Assembly: GCF_008728835.1 (NCBI RefSeq)
Contig: NZ_CP042582.1
Coordinates: 4,328,217 to 4,392,216, forward strand
DNA from: Hypericibacter adhaerens
Lineage (GTDB): Bacteria > Pseudomonadota > Alphaproteobacteria > Dongiales > Dongiaceae
Reading direction: 5' to 3'
Length of the DNA stretch: 64,000 nt
Shown here: in pieces, positions 26,547 to 35,578 of the stretch
How positions within the stretch are numbered: the first letter of the stretch is position 1
How the letters are laid out: each line of letters starts with the position of its first letter
Notes under the pieces: generated by a model
What the model saw: only the letters and a program-made list of their open reading frames with translations
What the model was told of the DNA's origin: nothing
Database searches by the model: none
Position numbers and translations under genes: made by a program

Positions 26547-29429
26547 TCACGCGCTTGGGAGCGCGGCGCGCAGATCGTCGATCAGCATGCGGGCGATGAT
26601 GAGGTCTCGGGTCTCGAAACCTTCGCGGAACCGGGCGTAGACCGGGCACAGGAGTCGCTCCGCCTCTTTCGTCTGCCCCTGCCGATGCTGCAACCGGGCA
26701 AGCGTCGTGGCGGCACGCAACTCCCACGATAGCGCCTCTTGCCGGCGTGCCCAGTCGAGAGCCTGTCGATACTGGTCCTCGGCGGCACCTATCGCCGCCG
26801 CCGATCCTTCTCGCTCCAGGAGTTCGCCCTTGATGCGCAGCAGCTCAGCCAGGCACCAGAATTCCTCGCTCTGCATCGCGGATTCGAGCGCCTCGTCGAT
26901 CGTGCGACGAGCCTGCGAGGCATTCCCGGCCAGGCCCAGGGCCAGCGCCAACGTGCCGAGATGAGCCGGATAGCGCAGACGGTATCTCGCACCGCGCAGC
27001 TCGGTCAGTGCGTCGCGAATGAGCGGCGCGGCTGTCACGTCGCCTTTCATGACACGAAGCGTGCCTTGCAGGCTGAAGGCCAGCGCCTTCGATACGCTCA
27101 TGGGCTGTTTCGCCAGATGGCCGAGAAGCATCGCCAGCCGGTGTTCGGCCAGCGCCAGATTGCCGACATAGAGCGCGACCGGACAGACCGCCTGGGCCAG
27201 GGCGCTGCAGAGCGTGAGCACGTGACCGGTAGCCTGGGCCTCCTCGAACGTCTCTTGCGCCTTGCGAACAGCCTGGTCCGGGCAACCTTGCAGCCAGAGA
27301 ACGACGGCCAGCGCGTCCTGCGTCGCCACGCGCTGGTCGTAAAGGAACCGGGCGATGTGAGCGCGAGGAAAAGGGCCGGGATGTTCCCGGAGCGCCCGTT
27401 CCAACTGCCGCCGCGCGGCCGTCTGGTCGCCCAGATAGTGCTGCGTGGTGGCAGCCAGCCGGTCCCCGCTCAATCGAGCCGCGGCATCGCCCTTCTCGCC
27501 GGCGAGCTTGCGGAACCTTCGGGCGAATCCGAGTGCCGCCCGATAGTCCGCGACGTAGAACCGGCAGATGGCCACGCCCCAAAGACAGCGCAGCTGGTAT
27601 TCGCTGTCCGGCAGGCGTTCCGCGATTTGCAGCGCCTTCGCCCAGGCGATGTCGGTCTCCGGCAGCGGCCCGCGCGCGTGAAGCAAGGCTCCGGCGAGGC
27701 CGGCATAAAGCCTCATCTCGTCACGATCGTTCCGTCCCGGACTCGTCTCGTACCCCGCCAGCGCCCGCTCGATGCCGGCCCGGCACTCCTCCATCAACGA
27801 CAGATGCATCCATAGCGGAATCGCGGCGATCGTGAGCGCCACGCCGACCGACGCGTCGCCCGCCTCGGAGAACGCCCAGACCAATGCGGCCCGGACATTG
27901 TCGATCTTGCGCCCGTAATCGGCGAGCCACTCGGCCGTCGGCTTCGCGTCCCATTCGGCCTCGGCCCGCCCGAACAGATCCCGATGGTGCTCGGCATGGC
28001 GTCGCGCGACGAGGTCGGCCTCGCCGCTCTCCGCCAACTTCTGGAACGCATAGGCGCGGGTGGTTTCGAGCAGCCGATAACGTACGACGACGTCGCCGAC
28101 ATCCGCCGTCAGAAGGGATTTCGCCACCAGATTGGCCACGCCCTCCACGATCTCGGCCCCGGCGATACTGCGGTCCGAGACCACCGCGCATGCCGATTCG
28201 AGCGTAAAGTCGCCGGCGAAGACCGAGAAGCGACGCAGCAGGACCTGCTCGCTCGGCGGCAGGAAATCGTAGCTCCAGTCCAGGGCCGCGGCTAGCGACC
28301 GGTGCCGCGCCAGGGTGGTGCGTCGGCCCTGCTTCAGCAGCCGGAACCGATCATTGAGCAGCTCCGACAGCTCGCGCAGGCCGAAGGCGTCGATCCGCGT
28401 CGCGGCCAGTTCGATCGCGAGCGCGATACCCTCGAGCTTGCGGCAGATCTCGGCGACGATGGGCGCATCCGCGTCGCTGAGCTGAAAGCCCTCGAGGCAC
28501 GCCGCCGCGCGCTCGACGAAGAGCTGTACTGCCGGAAAGGCAAGCGCTTCCGCGGCCGTCAGGGAGGGTGAGGCCGGCGGGTTCTCGAACGGCGACAACC
28601 GATGCACGTGCTCGCCTTTCGCGCGCAGCGGTTCGCGGCTGGTCGTCAGCACATGGAGGCCCGGCGCCGCGCTGACGATCTGCTCGGCAAGCATGGCCGC
28701 CGTTTCGATGACATGATCGCAGCTGTCGAGCAGGATCAGCATCCGTTTGTCCCGCAGATAGGAGGTCAGCGCCGAAACCCCGTTGCCTGGGATCGTGAGG
28801 CCGAGGGCGGATGCGAGCGTGCTGGGCACGAATTGCGGGTCGCCGAGCGGCGCCAGATCGACGAAGCACACGCCATGCTCGTAGGTCTCGAGGAGCGCCT
28901 CGACGGTGGCGAGAGCGACCGTCGTCTTGCCGATACCGCTCGGACCGACGACCGTGATGAAGCGGCGCTGCGGCAATTGCCGCCGGAGCGCATCGATCGT
29001 GCCGGCACGGCCGATCGTTCGCGTCGATGCTGCCGGCAGGTTGTGCGCCAGCGGCTCGGCGGTGCCCCGCGGCGGCGGCATCTCCGGTTCCGAAATCCCG
29101 ACCGGCGCCACGAAGCGATAGCCGCGCCCGGAGACGGTCGCGACGTAACGGCGGCCGGGCTGGCCCTCGCCCAACGCGCGGCGGAGCGCCGCGATATGGA
29201 CCTTCAGATTGCTTTCCTCGACGACGGTGTTGGGCCAGACTCGCGCGAAAAGCTCGCTCTTGCTGACCAGCTCACCCGGCCGCTCCACCAGGGCCGCGAG
29301 GAGCTCCACCGCGCGGCTGCCCAGCCGAACGGGAGTTTCGCCCTCCAGCAAAAGCTGGCGCGTGGGAAGAAAGCGGAACGGGCCGAAGGAAAATGCACGT
29401 TCGGCCGCGGCAGTGGGCAAGTCCGCCAC
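26547..29429 (-). CDS. CadC-type winged-helix STAND regulator with AAA/NB-ARC-like ATPase and TPR region
   Basis: A 960-aa protein. An N-terminal OmpR/CadC-type DNA-binding domain (about 12-110, ending SGRGYRFVAPVG) is followed by a STAND-type ATPase with Walker A (VVGPSGIGKTTVAL) and Walker B (MLILLDSCDHV) and an arginine-rich sensor region (TTSREPLR), then helical TPR-like repeats to the C-terminus. Such one-component regulators are inactive until an inducer binds the repeat domain. GTG is the start codon, after GAGGGAAA. The gene lies upstream of the fused reductase and formate dehydrogenase on the same strand; control of these neighbours is inferred from shared promoter motifs. Confidence 0.9.
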   Translation of the reverse strand: MADLPTAAAERAFSFGPFRFLPTRQLLLEGETPVRLGSRAVELLAALVERPGELVSKSELFARVWPNTVVEESNLKVHIAALRRALGEGQPGRRYVATVSGRGYRFVAPVGISEPEMPPPRGTAEPLAHNLPAASTRTIGRAGTIDALRRQLPQRRFITVVGPSGIGKTTVALATVEALLETYEHGVCFVDLAPLGDPQFVPSTLASALGLTIPGNGVSALTSYLRDKRMLILLDSCDHVIETAAMLAEQIVSAAPGLHVLTTSREPLRAKGEHVHRLSPFENPPASPSLTAAEALAFPAVQLFVERAAACLEGFQLSDADAPIVAEICRKLEGIALAIELAATRIDAFGLRELSELLNDRFRLLKQGRRTTLARHRSLAAALDWSYDFLPPSEQVLLRRFSVFAGDFTLESACAVVSDRSIAGAEIVEGVANLVAKSLLTADVGDVVVRYRLLETTRAYAFQKLAESGEADLVARRHAEHHRDLFGRAEAEWDAKPTAEWLADYGRKIDNVRAALVWAFSEAGDASVGVALTIAAIPLWMHLSLMEECRAGIERALAGYETSPGRNDRDEMRLYAGLAGALLHARGPLPETDIAWAKALQIAERLPDSEYQLRCLWGVAICRFYVADYRAALGFARRFRKLAGEKGDAAARLSGDRLAATTQHYLGDQTAARRQLERALREHPGPFPRAHIARFLYDQRVATQDALAVVLWLQGCPDQAVRKAQETFEEAQATGHVLTLCSALAQAVCPVALYVGNLALAEHRLAMLLGHLAKQPMSVSKALAFSLQGTLRVMKGDVTAAPLIRDALTELRGARYRLRYPAHLGTLALALGLAGNASQARRTIDEALESAMQSEEFWCLAELLRIKGELLEREGSAAAIGAAEDQYRQALDWARRQEALSWELRAATTLARLQHRQGQTKEAERLLCPVYARFREGFETRDLIIARMLIDDLRAALPSA

Positions 29430-29437
29430 TTTCCCTC

Positions 29438-29452
29438 TTACCTCTATTTACC
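29438..29452. promoter_or_regulatory. 10-bp-spaced TTACC direct repeat before the CadC-like gene
   Basis: On the plus strand TTACC occurs at 29438-29442 and 29448-29452, exactly 10 bp apart (read as GGTAA repeats in the direction of the gene). It lies just upstream of the ribosome binding site and GTG start of the regulator gene, so it may mediate autoregulation. The 8-mer CTCTTACC at 29435-29442 is shared with the aldo/keto reductase promoter. Confidence 0.4.
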
Positions 29453-29592
29453 GTGCTTAACTTGACGAATCCTAGGAGCGGCGGGCAGCCGCTGTCCATG
29501 AAATAGGACCCCGCGCCCGGTGGGCGATGCTGGTATGCACCCCGGCGGCGATATCTCCAGGCAACAAAACTGTAGGAAAAGGCCGCCGGACC

Positions 29593-30882
29593 TCAATCCG
29601 CGAACGGATTGCGCACCAGGATCGTGTCCTCGCGTTCGGGGCTCGTCGACAGGAGCGCCACCGGAGCCTCGATCAACTCCTCGATGCGACGGATATATTT
29701 GATCGCGGTCGCGGGGAGTTGCGCCCAGGAGCGGGCGCCGCGGGTCGATTCCGACCAGCCTTCCATGGTCTTGTAGATCGGCGTCACCCGCGCCTGCGCG
29801 GCCGTGCCCGCCGGCAGATGGTCGAGGCGCTGGCCATCGAGGTTGTAGCCGACGCAGACCTTCAGCTCCGGCAGCCCGTCCAGCACGTCGAGCTTGGTGA
29901 GCGCGATGCCGTCGATGCCGCCGACCTTGACCGCCTGGCGCACCATCACCGCATCGAACCAGCCGCAGCGCCGCTTGCGGCCCGTCACCACGCCGAACTC
30001 GTGCCCGCGCGAACCCAACAGCTCGCCGGTCTCGTCGGTGAGCTCGGTCGGGAACGGGCCGGAACCCACGCGCGTCGTATAGGCCTTGGTGATGCCGAGC
30101 ACATAGGAGACGGCACCCACGCCCACGCCCGCCCCCACCGAGGCCTGCGCTGCCACGGTGTTGGAGGAGGTCACATAAGGATAGGTGCCGTGATCGATAT
30201 CGAGCATCGAGCCCTGCGCGCCTTCGAACAGGATGCGGTCGCCGCGGCGACGCGCTGCGTCGAGGCATTGCCAGACGCTGGTGACGAAGGGGGCCACCTT
30301 GGGCGCGATCTCGTTGAGCTGGGCCAGCAGCTGGTTTCGATCGACCTCGGGCGCACCCAGGCCGCGCAGCAGCGCGTTGTGATGCAGCAGCAAATCGTCG
30401 ACCCGCTCGCCAAGCGTCGCGGGATCGAGCAGGTCGCAGACGCGGATCGCGCGCCGCGCCACCTTGTCCTCATAGGCCGGCCCGATGCCGCGGCCCGTGG
30501 TGCCGATCTTCGCCGTGCCGCGCCGCTCCTCGCGCAGCCGGTCGAGCTGACCGTGGAGCGGCAGGATCAGCGGCGCGTTCTCCGCGAGCTTCAGCACGTC
30601 GGGGCCGACCGTGACGCCCTGCCCCTTGATCGTCTCGATCTCCTTCAGCAGCGCCCAGGGATCGACCACCACGCCATTGCCGATGATCGACTGCTTGCCG
30701 CGCACCACACCCGAGGGCAGCAGCGACAGCTTGTAGGTCTGGTTGCCGATGACGAGCGTATGGCCGGCGTTATGCCCGCCCTGGAACCGCACCACGACAT
30801 CGGCGCGCTCCGAGAGCCAGTCGACAATCTTGCCTTTTCCCTCGTCGCCCCACTGGGCGCCGATGACGGCGACATTGGCCAT
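29593..30882 (-). CDS. purA: Adenylosuccinate synthetase
   Basis: A 429-aa enzyme converting IMP, aspartate and GTP to adenylosuccinate in AMP synthesis. The N-terminal [17 protein letters not shown] P-loop ([16 protein letters not shown]), GGHNAGHT, and [11 protein letters not shown] are diagnostic. Length is standard. It follows hisZ with a 72-bp gap on the same strand, an arrangement common in alphaproteobacteria and likely an operon. Confidence 0.97.
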   Translation of the reverse strand: MANVAVIGAQWGDEGKGKIVDWLSERADVVVRFQGGHNAGHTLVIGNQTYKLSLLPSGVVRGKQSIIGNGVVVDPWALLKEIETIKGQGVTVGPDVLKLAENAPLILPLHGQLDRLREERRGTAKIGTTGRGIGPAYEDKVARRAIRVCDLLDPATLGERVDDLLLHHNALLRGLGAPEVDRNQLLAQLNEIAPKVAPFVTSVWQCLDAARRRGDRILFEGAQGSMLDIDHGTYPYVTSSNTVAAQASVGAGVGVGAVSYVLGITKAYTTRVGSGPFPTELTDETGELLGSRGHEFGVVTGRKRRCGWFDAVMVRQAVKVGGIDGIALTKLDVLDGLPELKVCVGYNLDGQRLDHLPAGTAAQARVTPIYKTMEGWSESTRGARSWAQLPATAIKYIRRIEELIEAPVALLSTSPEREDTILVRNPFAD

Positions 30883-30954
30883 GCTTCAAACCCTCTCGAG
30901 ACTTCGTTGATGCCCGCCCGTCGGAGACGTGGAGCGGCGGGGTGATAAGGAACG

Positions 30955-32127
30955 CTACGCCTTGGTCTTGCGCCGGCGGGCGCCGGTCTTGACGACGGAC
31001 CGGGCCTTGCCGCCCTGCCAGACATGGCTGCAATGGAGGCGGCGCGCCTCCTCCATCATATCCGCCGTGGCGTGCAATGCACCGATTGTGACCCAGCCCT
31101 GGCGGCGCAGGGCGGCGGCGGCGGCCCGCGGCGTATCGAGCGGCAGCAGGATCCGTCGGGCCGCGACCGGGGCCGGCAGGGCCTGGATCAGGCTGTCGAG
31201 ATAGAGGCTGAAACCGGTGGAGGGCTCGCCCTCCCCGCTCACATAACGCCCGCCGCGGCCGAGCTCGTTGCGCGCGCCGCGCGCGAACAGGCTGAAGCCC
31301 ACGCCGTTGTAATATTCGAAGCCGCGATGCTCGGCCGGATCGATGGTCAGGTGGAGCTTCGGCATGGCGCGCAGCAGATGCGCCACCACGTCGCCCAGGC
31401 GGCGGCGTTCCTCGGCCGCCTCGGTCGGCAGATCGAGCCGCTCCAGCGCCGCGATCGCCCGGCGCGCCGGGCCGGCGGCCGCGATCAGCGCCTGGAACAG
31501 CAGGGCATGGCGCCCCGCATGGGCGGCGACGGCCGCCGCATCCTTGCGGTCCAGCGCCTGCACCAGCGATTTGACCGCGGCCTTGCGGAAGCCCAGCGCC
31601 GCGGCGGCGGCCGGCACCAGGGTCGGCAGATTGAGATCGATGGTGAGGCCCTCTAGCCCCAGCGCCGAAAGCGTCTCGGCGGCGAGCAGGATCACCTCCG
31701 CATCGGCGGCGGGTCCTTCGGCGCCGATCAGCTCGATGCCGACCTGGCCCAGCTGGCGCGCCGGCTTGAGCTCGGTGCCCTTCACCCGCAGCACCTGGCC
31801 CGCATAGGAGAGGCGCAAGGGGCGCGGCGCGTTCTTGAGGCGGGTCGCGGCGATCCGCGCCACCTGCGGCGTCATGTCGGCGCGCAGCCCCATCATCCGG
31901 TGCGAGATCGGGTCCATCAGGCGGAAGGTGTGCTCCGCCATGGCGGCCCCGGCGCCCGCCAACAGGCTGGTCTCGAACTCGATCAGCGGCGGCTTGATCC
32001 GCTCATAGCCCTGGGAGGCGAACAGCGCCGTGAGCCGGTCCACGACCGCCGCTTCGAAGGCGGCATCGGGCGGGAGCAGGTCGCTGAGGCCGGTCGGCAG
32101 CAGCGCGTTGGCGGCGGAGGCTTGCAC
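30955..32127 (-). CDS. hisZ: ATP phosphoribosyltransferase regulatory subunit HisZ
   Basis: About 390 aa, a class II His-tRNA-synthetase-like paralogue without catalysis. LLPTGLSDLLPPDA opens the domain; motif 2-like LRLSYAGQVLR and the late YYNGVGFSLFARG are present. HisZ forms a hetero-octamer with short HisG and confers histidine feedback in the first step of histidine synthesis. There is no Met near the domain start, so GTG at 32127 (VQASAANALLP) is chosen; an ATG 36 codons upstream would add an unrelated basic stretch. hisG is not in the window. Confidence 0.88.
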   Translation of the reverse strand: MQASAANALLPTGLSDLLPPDAAFEAAVVDRLTALFASQGYERIKPPLIEFETSLLAGAGAAMAEHTFRLMDPISHRMMGLRADMTPQVARIAATRLKNAPRPLRLSYAGQVLRVKGTELKPARQLGQVGIELIGAEGPAADAEVILLAAETLSALGLEGLTIDLNLPTLVPAAAAALGFRKAAVKSLVQALDRKDAAAVAAHAGRHALLFQALIAAAGPARRAIAALERLDLPTEAAEERRRLGDVVAHLLRAMPKLHLTIDPAEHRGFEYYNGVGFSLFARGARNELGRGGRYVSGEGEPSTGFSLYLDSLIQALPAPVAARRILLPLDTPRAAAAALRRQGWVTIGALHATADMMEEARRLHCSHVWQGGKARSVVKTGARRRKTKA

Positions 32128-32273
32128 GGGGAAAAGACGGCTTTCGGCTGGAAAAGGGCCGCGCGTGAATAGCCCGATTGGGCCCCGGGAGCAAGCCGCC
32201 AGAGGGCCGCGCCGGGAATAGCGGGTCTGCGCCAAGGGCTTGGCCGGCCCTGGTCCGGCCGGGCCTCGAGCCG

Positions 32274-33482
32274 TCAGACGGCCGCGCGCCGGTTATGGCC
32301 TGGGGGCAGCTCCTCCAGGAGCTGGCGGGCCACCCATTCATGGAAACAATGGGTCGGCGCATCCATCACGGGCGAGAACTTGCCGCCGTCGAAGCCGGCG
32401 GCGTGGCGGCCGCGCTGCATGCCCTCGACGACGAAGACATCCTCGAGGAACACCTGGCGCCACATGGCGGTGTTGTGCCGGCGCATCTCCGCCATCCCGT
32501 CCGCCAGCATCGCGGGATCGGCATAATAGAGCTCGAGATGCTCGATGGTGCGGTCGGGCGCCACCGGTTCCAGCATCAGGGCGAAGAAATGATCCTTGTG
32601 GACGCCCAGCAGGACGTTCGGGAAGAGCGAGGCATATTCGGCGCCATGGTCCCATTGCGCCGACAGGTCCGCGAAGGAGGCGAAGCGCTCGCCCCGCGAT
32701 CCGAGCTGCGGGTTATAGACCCGCGATCCCTGGCCGGAGAAGGCGCCCGGCTCGACGATGTTGTAATGGTCCTCGAGCCGCGAATAGCTGTTGAGGCCGG
32801 GATGCACCCAGGGCAGGTGATAGCTCTCGCAATAATTCTCGACCGCGAGCTTCCAGTTGGTCTTGAGATCGAAGCGGGTCGATGAATCGGCGCCACCGTG
32901 ATGGAGCGGCTGGCGGGCGAACTCCCGCCAGCGCCGGTCGAGCTTCGCGATATGCGTCTCGAAATCGGGCGCCTGGCCCGAGAGATTGACGAAGACCAGA
33001 TCCATCCAGACATGCGAGCGCAGCGCGAAGAGGCCGAGCTCCTCGCGCTTCACCTCGGGATGGCTGTTCTGGCCGGGGCCGCCCACATGCGGCGTGGCGC
33101 GCAAGGCGCCCTCGAGATCGTAGCTCCAGGAATGGTAGGGGCAGCGGATCAGGCCGTTGCAATGACGCGGCGCGTCGACGAGCGTCATGCCGCGATGGCG
33201 GCAGACATTCTCGAACACCCTGACCTGCCCCTTGCCATCGCGCACCATCAGCATCGGCCGGCCGAACAGCTCGATCGGCTTGAGGTCGCCCGCGTTGGGC
33301 AGGTCCTTGGCGAAACCGATGCAGGCCCAGTTGCGCGCGAAGACGCGTTCCTGCTCGACGGCGAAGACCGCGGGATCGATATAGGCGGCGTTCGGCAGGC
33401 CGCGCGCCGTTTCGACCGGACCCAGCACCTTCTCGAGGGCGCTGCCGTCCAATCCGGCGACCGATGCTGACAGGACCGACAA
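32274..33482 (-). CDS. Rieske-type aromatic ring-hydroxylating / N-demethylating oxygenase alpha subunit
   Basis: A 402-aa oxygenase component. The Rieske [2Fe-2S] ligands are Cys94-x-His96 and Cys114-xx-His117 (CRHRG and CPYHSW). The mononuclear iron site includes His222 and His227 in NYCESYHLPWVHPG, with Glu219 as the electron-bridge position. The protein resembles the GbcA/CntA (glycine betaine or carnitine) type more than benzene dioxygenases. No reductase gene is adjacent, so electrons must come from elsewhere. The gene ends 146 bp before hisZ on the same strand. The substrate is unproven. Confidence 0.9.
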   Translation of the reverse strand: MSVLSASVAGLDGSALEKVLGPVETARGLPNAAYIDPAVFAVEQERVFARNWACIGFAKDLPNAGDLKPIELFGRPMLMVRDGKGQVRVFENVCRHRGMTLVDAPRHCNGLIRCPYHSWSYDLEGALRATPHVGGPGQNSHPEVKREELGLFALRSHVWMDLVFVNLSGQAPDFETHIAKLDRRWREFARQPLHHGGADSSTRFDLKTNWKLAVENYCESYHLPWVHPGLNSYSRLEDHYNIVEPGAFSGQGSRVYNPQLGSRGERFASFADLSAQWDHGAEYASLFPNVLLGVHKDHFFALMLEPVAPDRTIEHLELYYADPAMLADGMAEMRRHNTAMWRQVFLEDVFVVEGMQRGRHAAGFDGGKFSPVMDAPTHCFHEWVARQLLEELPPGHNRRAAV

Positions 33483-33524
33483 GGGAGGCTCCGGGCTCTG
33501 AAGGGGGTGACGCGCGAGACTAGC

Positions 33525-33827
33525 CTAACCGATCAGCCAGCGCAGCAGGACAACGGACCCCACCCCGCCGACGAGAGCGACGATCACGGGCAGACGCAGC
33601 GCCAGGAGCACGGTGATCAGGGCCGCCAGCGCGTCGGCCGGCCCGGCCGCGAGCGCGGCCGGCGCGATGATCGCCGTCAGGATCGCGATCGGCACCGCCT
33701 CGAGCCCCGCCTTGACGCGGCCCTTAACCGGAAAGCGGCTCAGGAGCGCATAGCCGCCGATCCGGGTGACGTAGGTCACCACCCCCATGCCGAGGATGGT
33801 CAGCACCAGTTGCAGGTCGAGCTTCAT
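33525..33827 (-). CDS. azlD: AzlD-like branched-chain amino acid exporter subunit
   Basis: A 100-aa protein with about four hydrophobic helices and the AzlD-type segment TYVTRIGGYALLSRF. It pairs with AzlC to form an amino acid exporter of the LIV-E family. The ATG overlaps the azlC stop as ATGA, indicating translational coupling. The end lies 42 bp beyond the start of the Rieske oxygenase gene, which is on the same strand. Confidence 0.9.
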   Translation of the reverse strand: MKLDLQLVLTILGMGVVTYVTRIGGYALLSRFPVKGRVKAGLEAVPIAILTAIIAPAALAAGPADALAALITVLLALRLPVIVALVGGVGSVVLLRWLIG

Positions 33828-34555
33828 GACGGCTCCGGCGTCGAAAGCGCCGCGGCCAGCACGCCTGCGGCCCCGCCCAGGACGATGTACCAGACGCCCG
33901 GCAGCCAGGCGTGGGCCGCAAGCGCCACGATGGCGCTCGCCGCCAGGGGTGCGATGCTCCGGCGCCCGCGCCAGAGCCCGACGATCAGGATCAGGAACAC
34001 GGCGGTGAAGGCAAAGTCGAAGCCATAGCGCGCGGGATCCCGGATGATGGCGCCGACGACGGTGCCGAGCCCGGTCCAGAAGACCCAGCTCAGATAGAAG
34101 AAGGTGGCGAGGCCGAAATAATAGGCGGGCGTGAGCCGGCCCCGGCCCGCGCGGCGCATCGCCATGGCCCAGATCTCGTCGGCCATCAGGAACAGCGCCA
34201 GCGGCGCCTGGAAGCGGTTGAAGCGCCCCATCGCCGGCTGCATCGCCGCCCCCATCATCACATGGCGCAGATTGATCATGGCGGTCGTGGCGACGATCGT
34301 GAGCATCGGGATCGGGTCGCGCCACATGTCGAGCGCCACGAACTGCGAGGCGCCGGCGAAGACGGTGCCGCTCATCAGCATCATCTCGACCGGCCCGAAT
34401 CCCTTCTGCGCCGCCAGCGCCCCCATCAGCAGCCCGAACGGCACCAGGCCCACCTCCAAGGGCAGGATGTGCCACAGCCCCAGCATGAAATCCGCGCGCC
34501 AGCCGGCGGCCGGAGAGGATTTCCCCGGCGCCGGCTGGGCTTCGTCAATCGACAT
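33824..34555 (-). CDS. azlC: AzlC-like branched-chain amino acid exporter large subunit
   Basis: A 243-aa membrane protein with about six or more hydrophobic segments. LPLEVGLVPFGLLMGALA, then SGTVFAGASQFVALD and NLRHVMMGAAM are AzlC family hallmarks. With AzlD it exports branched-chain amino acids or analogues. Its start overlaps the 3' end of phzF by 11 bp, and its stop overlaps azlD, so phzF-azlC-azlD form one operon. Confidence 0.92.
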   Translation of the reverse strand: MSIDEAQPAPGKSSPAAGWRADFMLGLWHILPLEVGLVPFGLLMGALAAQKGFGPVEMMLMSGTVFAGASQFVALDMWRDPIPMLTIVATTAMINLRHVMMGAAMQPAMGRFNRFQAPLALFLMADEIWAMAMRRAGRGRLTPAYYFGLATFFYLSWVFWTGLGTVVGAIIRDPARYGFDFAFTAVFLILIVGLWRGRRSIAPLAASAIVALAAHAWLPGVWYIVLGGAAGVLAAALSTPEPS

Positions 34556-35339
34556 GAATCCGGCCTTCGAGATAGGCGACGCAGCGCCCCGCGATGTCGA
34601 CGCGCTCGCCCTTGAGCTCGCACTGGAACGTGCCGACGCGCGCGGAGATCTGCCGCCCCGTGAGCTTCGTCTTGCCGAGCCGCTCGGCCCAATAGGGCAC
34701 CGTCACGCATTGCGCGGAGCCGGTCGCCGGATCCTCGGGGATGCCGGCATGGGGTGCGAAATAGCGGCAGACATAGTCGCTGCGGTCGCCCGGCGCCGTC
34801 GCGATGATGCCGTCCTTGCCCAGCGCCACGATCGCCGCCATGTCGGGCTCGAGGTTCGCCACCTCTTCCTCGCTCTCATAGACCGCGAGCCATTGATGCA
34901 CCGCCCGCATCTCGGCCGGCTTGCGGCCCAGCGCCTTCTCGATGCCCGCCGGCATCGCCGTCTTCTCGGTCCGGTAGATCGGGAAATCGAGCGCCAGCAG
35001 ATCGCCGCGCCGTTCGACGCCCAGGAGACCGCCGCGCGAGCGGAACTTCATCTGCGTGCGGCCCGGCTCGAGATGGGCCGAGATCACATGGCCCGAGGCC
35101 AGGGTCGCGTGGCCGCAGAGATTGACCTCGACCGTGGGCGTGAACCAGCGCAGATGGAAATCGCTGCCGTCCGCACCCTTCTCGCGCAGGAAGAAGGCCG
35201 TCTCGGCCAGATTGTTCTCGGCCGCGATCGCCTGCAGCGTCGCGTCCGGCAGCCAGCGTTCGAGCGGCACCACGGCCGCCGGATTGCCCGCGAAACGCCG
35301 CTCGGCGAACGCGTCGATCTGAAAGATCCTCAACTCCAT
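34545..35339 (-). CDS. PhzF-family isomerase/epimerase
   Basis: A 264-aa protein of the diaminopimelate-epimerase fold. QIDAFAERRFAGNPAAVV is the N-terminal family motif; the catalytic Glu is in NNLAETAFF, and a Cys/His pair in NLCGHATLA plus PEDPATGSAQC mark the second lobe. PhzF itself isomerises trans-2,3-dihydro-3-hydroxyanthranilate in phenazine synthesis; most homologues have unknown substrates and no phenazine genes are present here. It is the first gene of an operon with the AzlCD exporter, divergent from a MocR regulator, suggesting that an amino acid-like compound is modified and exported. Confidence 0.9.
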   Translation of the reverse strand: MELRIFQIDAFAERRFAGNPAAVVPLERWLPDATLQAIAAENNLAETAFFLREKGADGSDFHLRWFTPTVEVNLCGHATLASGHVISAHLEPGRTQMKFRSRGGLLGVERRGDLLALDFPIYRTEKTAMPAGIEKALGRKPAEMRAVHQWLAVYESEEEVANLEPDMAAIVALGKDGIIATAPGDRSDYVCRYFAPHAGIPEDPATGSAQCVTVPYWAERLGKTKLTGRQISARVGTFQCELKGERVDIAGRCVAYLEGRIHVD

Positions 35340-35537
35340 GTCAGTCTCCCGGAAGAAGCTCCAGTCGCGGCAGGCCCCATGGGGTGGGGCCCTCTGATCC
35401 CTGGTTGCCGGTTTGCCCCAGCGTCTTTCTCATGCGACGGCCCGATGCGCAGGCTGTTGTCGGAGCCTGACCGTCTCGCAGACGAATCCCGATTGTGAGT
35501 GGCAACAATCAGGGTTGCGCCATAGGAAACAATGAAT

Positions 35538-35574
35538 ACAATCCTCCCAGTTTCATCGTCAATGTGTGGATTGT
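35538..35574. promoter_or_regulatory. ACAATCC / GGATTGT inverted repeat in the phzF-MocR intergenic region
   Basis: Exact 7-bp arms at 35538-35544 and 35568-35574 are separated by 23 bp, placing the half-sites on nearly the same helix face (30 bp centre to centre). They lie immediately before the MocR start codon, so autoregulation is possible, and upstream of the divergent phzF operon. The element is short, so the assignment is tentative. Confidence 0.35.
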
Positions 35575-35578
35575 CGTC

